NCBI GenBank assembly: GCA_964424035.1 | Contig: CAYRHB010000158.1 | Span: 1 to 5,911, forward strand | Reading direction: 5' to 3' | DNA length: 5,911 bases | Origin: Leptolinea sp964424035 | GTDB lineage: Bacteria > Chloroflexota > Anaerolineae > Anaerolineales > Anaerolineaceae | Shown: positions 1-4,467 of the stretch, one piece after another | Layout: each line of letters starts with the position of its first letter | Numbering within the stretch: position 1 is the stretch's first letter | Notes under the pieces: generated by a model | The model's input: only the letters and a program-made list of their open reading frames with translations | The model's database searches: none | What the model was told of the DNA's origin: nothing | Program-made: the position numbers and the translations under genes

Positions 1-18
1 TTGATGATTAAGTTCCAT
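1..18 (-). CDS. possible 5' end of a gene leaving the window
   Basis: On the minus strand an ATG at 18-16 begins Met-Glu-Leu-Asn-His-Gln and stays open to the window edge. A GGGAG sequence lies about 8 nt upstream, a good Shine-Dalgarno position. Only six codons are visible, so no product can be named, and this may be chance in AT-rich DNA. It is recorded because spacing and motif are right and because it would make the 1-303 region a promoter-bearing intergenic space. Confidence 0.15.
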
Positions 19-303
19 CAATTGTTCTCCCACTTCATATGTTAATTAGCCAATCCCTATTTCTAATATTTAGGTAAAAAAACTTCTCCGTATATAAAAT
101 GAAACTAAACAAAAAAAGAATCCCTAACCTACCACTTTCAACAACCTCTCCCCAATTGCATATTTTGATTACATAGAATTGCGACGAGACAACATCTATA
201 CTCTATATTATAGAAAAAATTTTCCTTTGCTATGTTTTACCCACAAATTTCTCAAATTCTCTTGAAACCAACTGTTTCCCTTGGGTCAACCTCTTTGTTG
301 TCA
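1..303. other. AT-rich intergenic stretch, no convincing gene
   Basis: This stretch is visibly richer in A and T than the rest of the window and contains runs of A and T. No reading frame of useful length has both a Shine-Dalgarno and family-like sequence. It lies downstream of the stop of the minus-strand DUF2726 gene. It holds two perfect AT palindromes: TCTATA-T-TATAGA at 202-214 and GAAAA-AA-TTTTC at 213-224. Neither looks like a GC-rich terminator. At the extreme left a possible gene start reads off the window on the minus strand (listed separately). Confidence 0.7.
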
Positions 304-1047
304 TCAATCCTTTGCAATGATTTCTTTGCATTTCGGGTAATTAATACACCCCCAGAAGGTCTTCCCCCTGTTCGCGCCAGTACTGGCGGTGCGCAGCACC
401 ATGGGTTGGCCGCATTTCGGACACAGCGGCGGCTGCCCATACCCCGAGCCTGTCGAGGGCTGAGGAGAAGACGTTACTTCGCTTACCGGTGTTGTGAATG
501 GCTGTCCGGGTTGCACCTGCGGCTGGTGAACCTTAACGGCCAATGCCTCACGGAACAACACCCCCAGCTCGTTCGTGTTATAGGATGGCCGCACCGGAAC
601 GCGTATCAAAGGTAATTCTGCGGTGGCGAACAACTCATCTACAAAATCGTCCCGTTCCATTCGGTCGCGGCGGTTATGGCTTTTATCATCCAGTTCAATG
701 GCAAAACGTGGCATCATCGTCTGCGATTCACAGATCAGAAAATCAACATGTTTGCGGTTGATCCGGTTGTAGGCACTCATGTTACGGTCGGGGTTGGTGA
801 CGAATAAAATATCGGCCAGAGATACCTTGGGGCAGATGGTGAAATAGGTACCCATCATGGATTTTAAAATAAGATAGAAAGAATGCTCGGCGTTCGAGAG
901 GAAGTCATCACGCAGACGATATGGAAATGCGTCTGCATCTTTCCCATCCGGTGGGGTCATTGAGGTAGTAATATTTCCCCGGGAATCATCACTCCAGCCC
1001 AATAAAGCACTTAAACATCCCCGCTTTTTCTTTGATGTCTTGGCCAT
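304..1047 (-). CDS. DUF2726 nuclease-like protein with C-terminal topoisomerase-type zinc ribbon
   Basis: The protein has 247 residues and looks cytoplasmic: a lysine-rich N-terminus, no signal peptide and no membrane helix. Residues about 45-170 match the DUF2726 pattern, including VDF (Asp102), then IELDDKSH (Glu118, Asp120, His124) and a C-terminal part with LIRVPVR. This Asp...Glu-x-Asp arrangement resembles the PD-(D/E)XK/Vsr/DUF559 nuclease fold, so DNA cleavage or binding is plausible but not shown. Residues about 172-205 are a Pro/Gln/Ser/Thr/Gly linker. Residues 209-240 form a Cys4 zinc ribbon (CPKC, then CINYPKC; Cys209, 212, 234, 240) of the kind found at the C-terminus of type IA topoisomerases, which binds single-stranded DNA. 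The start at 1047 has only a weak AGG upstream but a TAGAAT hexamer at -12 to -7. The gene is divergent from the GGDEF gene. The biological role is unknown; repair and defence are both possible. Confidence 0.85.
   Translation of the reverse strand: MAKTSKKKRGCLSALLGWSDDSRGNITTSMTPPDGKDADAFPYRLRDDFLSNAEHSFYLILKSMMGTYFTICPKVSLADILFVTNPDRNMSAYNRINRKHVDFLICESQTMMPRFAIELDDKSHNRRDRMERDDFVDELFATAELPLIRVPVRPSYNTNELGVLFREALAVKVHQPQVQPGQPFTTPVSEVTSSPQPSTGSGYGQPPLCPKCGQPMVLRTASTGANRGKTFWGCINYPKCKEIIAKD
442..459. repeat. short palindromic repeat-like element inside the DUF2726 linker
   Basis: The 18-base sequence CCCCGAGCCTGTCGAGGG has CCC/GGG flanks around the core GAGCCTGTCGA. It resembles, from memory, a dispersed REP-like palindrome common in many environmental bacterial genomes (core GAGCCTGTCGA between CCC/GGG-type flanks). 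It is translated as residues 197-202 of the DUF2726 protein, in its low-complexity linker, without breaking the frame. Only one copy is visible here, so dispersal cannot be judged. Confidence 0.35.
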
Positions 1048-1050
1048 AAG

Positions 1051-1078
1051 ATTATTCTACCTGAAAGATGGATGTCAA
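1051..1078 (-). promoter_or_regulatory. putative promoter of the DUF2726 gene
   Basis: On the minus strand a perfect -35 hexamer TTGACA (1078-1073) is followed after 16 nt by AATAAT (1056-1051), a 5/6 match to the -10 consensus. An alternative -10, TAGAAT (1059-1054), lies exactly at -12 to -7 from the A of the start codon, the position expected for a leaderless transcript. It is only 13 nt from TTGACA. In both readings transcription would begin at or next to the start codon. Confidence 0.45.
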
Positions 1079-1088
1079 AATTCTTTGA

Positions 1089-1101
1089 AAAATACTATTT
1101 T
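1089..1101. promoter_or_regulatory. AT-rich dyad in the divergent region (possible operator)
   Basis: A perfect 6-1-6 palindrome, AAAATA-C-TATTTT, lies just upstream of the -35 of the minus-strand DUF2726 gene, in the space shared with the GGDEF gene. It could be an operator for a dimeric regulator. It could also be chance in AT-rich DNA, and no regulator gene is visible in this window. Confidence 0.2.
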
Positions 1102-1177
1102 ACTTTCCATTTTTGTATTTCACTCATGCCAAGGCGGATTTTACAAGACCTTTATCCCAACCATGAACAAACCGGCA

Positions 1178-1183
1178 TATACT
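1178..1183 (+). promoter_or_regulatory. candidate -10 hexamer for the GGDEF gene
   Basis: TATACT matches the -10 consensus at 5 of 6 positions and lies about 50 nt upstream of the GGDEF start. No good -35 hexamer is found at 16-18 nt spacing, so the assignment is weak. If correct, the leader would be about 45 nt. Confidence 0.25.
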
Positions 1184-1233
1184 CCAGGATAAGGCGCATC
1201 ACCTTCCCGAAGCGCCTGTGAAGGAAATGAAAC

Positions 1234-2286
1234 ATGGAGAACTTTCAATCCGTTCTGTATGAAGCCGTGCTTGTGGCATTTGGCAAGATCCTCGCCAAGT
1301 ACGATGCTTTCACGCAGGGCGTTATCATGCGCGATATTGGCAAAGAGATCATCGTCTACCTGAACGAGCATGGCTTTAAGTTTGACGAATCCGGTTCACC
1401 TGAGGACCTGAACAGACTGATCGACCTGTTCGTAAAGAATGGATTTGCCGAGGCATTGGACGTTACCCCCGCGGATAAGGGTGAAAACTACATCTGGAAA
1501 AACCTGTACGGGATACGGGCGTACAAAGAGCTGTATGACCTGGCGCTCAACCCGTTCCTGGCCTGCCCGTTGAACCTGTGCATGTGTTACGTGGCTGGCA
1601 GGAACAAAAAGAAGCTGGTGATGCACCGCAAGGAATTCGTAAACGAATCGATCACCGAAGCCCAGTATGAACTGGTGGATGATGACACACCCGAAGGTGA
1701 CCTGAATGCTTTGATCGTGGAGTCGGCGCGATTATTCGAGATCGCCGATGAGAAACAGAAGCTGTACCATCATCAGGCGGTCACAGATTCGCTGACCGGT
1801 TTGAACAATATCCGCTGCCTGCAGGAAAAAGGGGAACTGCTTTTTAACCGGGCAAAAGACGATCATTCTCCACTTGCCGTATTAATGAGTGACATTGATT
1901 TCTTCAAGCAGGTAAATGATACATACGGGCATTGTACCGGTGATGATGTATTACGCAGCCTGGCGGTAATCTTCAGGAATTCAGTACGCGAGACGGACAT
2001 CATCTGCCGTTATGGGGGCGAAGAGTTCGTACTCCTGCTTCCCAATACCTCACAACCCCGCGCCATCGAGATCGCCGAGAGGCTGCGAAAAGGGGTGGAA
2101 GAGGCTGTATTCGATGATGGACTGGGCGGCCATATTTACCTGACCATCAGTATCGGGGTCAATCCCAACAGCGAAGAAGAAACGTCCCTCATTAAAGCCA
2201 TTCAGAAAGCGGACAAAGCTCTATTGCAAGCGAAACATGAAGGACGCAATCAGATCAGGCTCAGTTCAAGGGGTAAAGGTCATTAA
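1234..2286 (+). CDS. GGDEF diguanylate cyclase with unfamiliar N-terminal domain
   Basis: This 350-residue protein probably makes the second messenger cyclic di-GMP from two GTP. The GGDEF domain spans about 180-344. It contains DSLTGLNN (185-192), the metal and substrate-binding segment DIDFFKQVNDTYGH (220-233), the active-site motif GGEEF (261-265), and a late SIGV segment. RETD (252-255) lies exactly five residues before GGEEF and is a canonical RxxD inhibitory site, so feedback inhibition by product is expected. Residues about 152-182 probably form a signalling helix. The N-terminal 150 residues have no signal peptide or clear membrane helix and contain a Cys cluster (Cys111, 116, 118). 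I do not recognise this part firmly; a V4R-like small-molecule sensor fold is a guess. The start is supported by AAGGA at 1221-1225, 8 nt upstream. The gene converges on the nitrilase gene with a 17-nt gap. Confidence 0.93.
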   Translation: MENFQSVLYEAVLVAFGKILAKYDAFTQGVIMRDIGKEIIVYLNEHGFKFDESGSPEDLNRLIDLFVKNGFAEALDVTPADKGENYIWKNLYGIRAYKELYDLALNPFLACPLNLCMCYVAGRNKKKLVMHRKEFVNESITEAQYELVDDDTPEGDLNALIVESARLFEIADEKQKLYHHQAVTDSLTGLNNIRCLQEKGELLFNRAKDDHSPLAVLMSDIDFFKQVNDTYGHCTGDDVLRSLAVIFRNSVRETDIICRYGGEEFVLLLPNTSQPRAIEIAERLRKGVEEAVFDDGLGGHIYLTISIGVNPNSEEETSLIKAIQKADKALLQAKHEGRNQIRLSSRGKGH

Positions 2287-2290
2287 GGAC

Positions 2291-2310
2291 CGGTTGCAGG
2301 GAATCAACCG
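2291..2310. terminator. weak hairpin between convergent genes
   Basis: CGGTTG (2291-2296) and CAACCG (2305-2310) form a perfect 6-bp stem with an 8-nt loop. It sits in the 17-nt gap between the GGDEF and nitrilase stops and runs over the nitrilase stop codon. The position suits a shared bidirectional terminator, but no T-tract follows on either strand and the stem is short. Confidence 0.3.
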
Positions 2311-3098
2311 CAGAGATCATCGTACAACTCGGGACGGCGGCAGGCAAACAGATCGTTCATTTTGGTGACCCATTTATTATCAGCAGCGTTCAGGTCTGCG
2401 TCCGCATGAGCCACGCCGGTCGACAGGCCGTCCATCTGCGCCAGAACTTCACCCAACGGCGATGTGACCTGCGACAGGCCGGAAAATGACAGGTCGCGGT
2501 CAATGCCGGTGCGGTTGGCGGTGGCTGTGAATATCCGGTTTTCGAGGGAGCGGGTGATCATGGCTTTCTGGCACCACGGAAGCACCAGATTGGCCGGATG
2601 CAGGATGCACTGCGCGCCGCGCAATGCCAGTCCGCGTGCCATTTCCGGAAAGAACCAGTCAAAACAGATCATCACGCCAAAGCGCTGGCCGTGGAATTCA
2701 AAAACGGGCGGTTTTTCGTCTCCGGGTTTGAAGAGATTGATCTCGTTGGCGAATAGATGCGCTTTTCGGTAAACCGCGATGGGATTCCCGTCCGCGTAGA
2801 TGACAGCCGAGTTGTAAAGGGTGTCACCGGCAATCTCACACAATCCACTGACGATCAACCGTCCGGCGGATGACCAATCCCGCAGCATGTCGCAAAAAGG
2901 CCCATCATCGGCCTGCTCCGCCGCCGTGGCTGCTTGCTCCGGGGTTTCAAAGTTGTAACCTGAATTCGCCAGTTCAGGCAGGACGAGCACGTCCACACCA
3001 GCTTCGTCCGCTCTTGTTAGCAGGCTGCTTACGGTTTGCCGGTTGGTTTCCACGTCTGCCAGTAAAAAATCTGCCTGAGCGACACCGATCTTCATCAT
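2304..3098 (-). CDS. carbon-nitrogen hydrolase (nitrilase superfamily)
   Basis: This is a cytoplasmic amidase-type enzyme that hydrolyses a non-peptide C-N bond by a Cys nucleophile. The catalytic triad is complete: Glu in LPELANSGY, Lys in YRKAHLF and Cys in VMICFDWFFPE (residues 44, 114 and 147 counted from the ATG at 3104). The usual second Glu (121) is also present. The family-typical ENRIFTATANRTG and C-terminal RRPELYDDL are present. The length (264 residues from this start) is normal for the family. Substrate is not predictable from sequence; related branches include N-carbamoylputrescine amidases and omega-amidases. Start choice: an ATG exists at 3104, but GAGG at 3109-3106 is only 1 nt from it. 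The same GAGG is 7 nt from the ATG at 3098, which gives the family-like N-terminus MMKIGVAQAD. The ATG at 3095 (10 nt) is also possible. Confidence 0.92.
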   Translation of the reverse strand: MMKIGVAQADFLLADVETNRQTVSSLLTRADEAGVDVLVLPELANSGYNFETPEQAATAAEQADDGPFCDMLRDWSSAGRLIVSGLCEIAGDTLYNSAVIYADGNPIAVYRKAHLFANEINLFKPGDEKPPVFEFHGQRFGVMICFDWFFPEMARGLALRGAQCILHPANLVLPWCQKAMITRSLENRIFTATANRTGIDRDLSFSGLSQVTSPLGEVLAQMDGLSTGVAHADADLNAADNKWVTKMNDLFACRRPELYDDLCG

Positions 3099-3105
3099 TG
3101 GCATA

Positions 3106-3109
3106 CCTC
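3106..3109 (-). promoter_or_regulatory. ribosome binding site that decides the nitrilase start
   Basis: The minus strand reads GAGG here. Its distance is 1 nt to the ATG at 3104, 7 nt to the ATG at 3098 and 10 nt to the ATG at 3095. Spacing therefore favours the second or third ATG over the longest frame. Confidence 0.6.
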
Positions 3110-3149
3110 ACTACCGGAAATGTTTGGGTATTTCTGTTTATTGTACGGG

Positions 3150-3155
3150 ATTATA
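3150..3155 (-). promoter_or_regulatory. candidate -10 hexamer for the nitrilase gene
   Basis: The minus strand reads a perfect TATAAT about 50 nt upstream of the chosen nitrilase start. No good -35 lies at normal spacing (TTGGGG is 14 nt away). The core TTATAA (3151-3156) is itself palindromic and gives TATAAC on the plus strand, so the same site could serve the divergent membrane-protein gene. Confidence 0.35.
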
Positions 3156-3245
3156 ACTAAACTGATTCTCCCCAATCCCTCCATTCTGCCTACACAAAAT
3201 CTCCATAATTGGACGGCATACTGTGTCTATCAATTAGTCACATTC

Positions 3246-3251
3246 AGGAGG
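3246..3251 (+). promoter_or_regulatory. strong ribosome binding site of the small membrane protein
   Basis: AGGAGG is a full Shine-Dalgarno match 5 nt before the ATG at 3257. An overlapping out-of-frame ATG at 3253 is too close to be used. This is the best ribosome binding site in the window. Confidence 0.8.
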
Positions 3252-3256
3252 AATGA

Positions 3257-3700
3257 ATGGTTACAAGAAGTTCAACGTTATTTCGGGTACTGGCCGCGCT
3301 GATACTGGTCGTTGTGGTCGCCGGAGGAGCCTACATGGCTTTCCAGGCCGGACAGGCCCAGGGGTACGCGCTGGGAGCGTCAGGTGGGGAAGGCAACGTC
3401 ATTAACGGAGGGTCAGATGATGCGGTTCCCTTCACCCCGCGGGGAATGATGCCTTACAGGCCGTTTTATTTCCCATTCACAGGGCTGCTGGGTTTGATCC
3501 TGGCCGTCGTTGTGATCTCATTCGTTTTCAGGTTGATCGGTTTCGTGGTTTTCGGTCATCCATACCGATTCCACCGGCGTTGGAAGTACGGGCCGTATCC
3601 GTATCATCCCTGGCATTGCGGATACCCGTTTGATGAGGGTCCTTACGATGATGCAGAAAAGGGACGACCAACGGGAACGCCTGCAGAAGGCCAGAAATAA
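3257..3700 (+). CDS. small two-helix membrane protein, unknown function
   Basis: The protein has 147 residues. A hydrophobic helix spans about 8-29 and a second about 75-100. The loop between them (30-74) is rich in Gly, Ala and Pro. The C-terminal tail (101-147) begins with a basic segment (HPYRFHRRWK) and then has a Tyr/Pro/His/Trp-rich stretch including HPWHC (117-121), ending in an acidic and polar tail. By the positive-inside rule both termini are cytoplasmic and the loop faces out. I do not recognise a named family. The His and Cys residues could bind metal, but that is speculation. The start is fixed by AGGAGG. It lies 80 nt before a two-component pair on the same strand, separated by a strong hairpin. 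An accessory or target role for that system is a reasonable inference. Confidence 0.8.
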   Translation: MVTRSSTLFRVLAALILVVVVAGGAYMAFQAGQAQGYALGASGGEGNVINGGSDDAVPFTPRGMMPYRPFYFPFTGLLGLILAVVVISFVFRLIGFVVFGHPYRFHRRWKYGPYPYHPWHCGYPFDEGPYDDAEKGRPTGTPAEGQK

Positions 3701-3722
3701 CCGGCTGGGATGCCATATAAAA

Positions 3723-3748
3723 GGGGTCAACCTCGACAGGTTGACCCC
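3723..3748 (+). terminator. perfect 11-bp hairpin, terminator or operator
   Basis: GGGGTCAACCT (3723-3733) and AGGTTGACCCC (3738-3748) pair perfectly around the 4-nt loop CGAC. It lies 22 nt after the stop of the membrane-protein gene, the right place for its terminator. However, the plus strand lacks a T-tract after the stem (GCAATCTATT), while the minus strand reads CCCCTTTTATAT, so intrinsic termination looks better in the reverse direction. The right arm also contains the TTGACC proposed as -35 of the next operon, so an operator role is possible. Confidence 0.6.
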
Positions 3749-3774
3749 GCAATCTATTCAGATTAAAGTACACT
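3741..3774 (+). promoter_or_regulatory. putative promoter of the two-component operon, leaderless type
   Basis: TTGACC (3741-3746, 5/6 to -35) is followed after 17 nt by TAAAGT (3764-3769, 4/6 to -10), predicting a leader of about 5 nt. Alternatively TACACT (3769-3774) sits exactly at -12 to -7 from the ATG at 3781 and fits the TANNNT pattern of leaderless promoters. No Shine-Dalgarno precedes the ATG, which supports either model of a leaderless or nearly leaderless mRNA. Confidence 0.5.
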
Positions 3775-3780
3775 ATTATC

Positions 3781-4467
3781 ATGCAGGAACTTATTCTGGT
3801 TGTGGATGATGAACCGCGGATCGTAAAGCTCACGCGGGATTATCTGGAGAAAGATGGATACCGGGTCATCAGTGCGGGCGATGGGATGAACGCGCTGGCC
3901 AAAGCCCGGCACGAGAAACCCGACCTGGTTGTGTTGGACCTGATGCTTCCCGGTATGGATGGATGGGAAGTGTGCCGGACGTTGCGGCGGGAAAGTGGTA
4001 TTCCAATTATCATGCTCACCGCCCGTTCGGAAGAAAGCGATCAGGTGGTCGGGTTGGAGCTCGGGGCGGATGATTACATCACAAAACCGTTCTCGCCACG
4101 AACACTGGTGGCACGGGTGCGGGCTGTTTTACGGCGCGCACAGGGATTGGTGGCGCCTCCGGCGGTGATCCATGCCGGTGATCTGGAAATTGATCTCTCC
4201 GCCCACCAGGTAAAGTTGAAAGGTGAACCTGTACACCTCACCCCCAATGAATTCAGGCTTCTGTCTGTACTGGCACAACATCCGGGCCAATTATTAACCC
4301 GTGAACAACTCATTGACCAGATCCACGGAATATCGCTGGAGAGTTTTGACCGCAGCATTGATTCGCATATCAAAAACCTGCGCCGCAAACTTGAATCCGA
4401 TCCGTCGGGGCCCGTTTATATCAAAACGGTATATGGTGAAGGATACCGTTTCCTGGATACAAGATGA
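3781..4467 (+). CDS. OmpR/PhoB-family response regulator
   Basis: This 228-residue DNA-binding regulator is the likely partner of the kinase encoded next. The receiver domain (about 1-120) has the acidic pair Asp9/Asp10, the phospho-acceptor Asp53 in VLDLMLPGMDG, Thr80 in IIMLTAR, Tyr99 and Lys102 in DDYITKPF. All catalytic and switch residues are therefore intact. A short linker leads to a winged-helix domain (about 128-226) with the typical LTPNEFRLL, LTREQLID, recognition-helix region (about 190-204) and the final VYGEGYRF wing. Length is normal for the family. The stop overlaps the kinase start by ATGA, so translation is coupled. There is no Shine-Dalgarno; a leaderless-type promoter lies directly upstream. 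DNA targets are unknown; its own promoter, the small membrane protein and the antiporter are candidates. Confidence 0.97.
   Translation: MQELILVVDDEPRIVKLTRDYLEKDGYRVISAGDGMNALAKARHEKPDLVVLDLMLPGMDGWEVCRTLRRESGIPIIMLTARSEESDQVVGLELGADDYITKPFSPRTLVARVRAVLRRAQGLVAPPAVIHAGDLEIDLSAHQVKLKGEPVHLTPNEFRLLSVLAQHPGQLLTREQLIDQIHGISLESFDRSIDSHIKNLRRKLESDPSGPVYIKTVYGEGYRFLDTR

Noticed and set aside
99..176. 25-codon frame starting MKLNKKRIPN in the AT-rich region
   Set aside because: It has no Shine-Dalgarno, no -12 hexamer and no recognisable sequence. Such short frames are expected by chance in A-rich DNA.
202..224. AT palindromes as a terminator for the DUF2726 gene
   Set aside because: The stems contain almost no G-C pairs and lie 80-100 nt past the stop, so intrinsic termination is unlikely.
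283..293. GGGTCAACCTC shared with the left arm of the 3723-3748 hairpin
   Set aside because: An 11-base match is expected a few times by chance in a window of this length, and the second arm of the hairpin is absent here.
232..615. 127-codon plus-strand reading frame
   Set aside because: It mostly lies antisense to the zinc-ribbon end of the DUF2726 gene, has no Shine-Dalgarno, and its low-complexity, Arg-rich sequence looks like a shadow of the real gene.
1048..1233. Cyclic di-GMP riboswitch upstream of the GGDEF gene
   Set aside because: I looked for a GEMM-like conserved core and found none; the leader is also too short for one if the 1178 promoter is right.
4074..4388. 104-codon minus-strand frame antisense to the response regulator
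   Set aside because: The opposite strand encodes a complete, family-typical regulator; the antisense translation has no recognisable domain or ribosome binding site.
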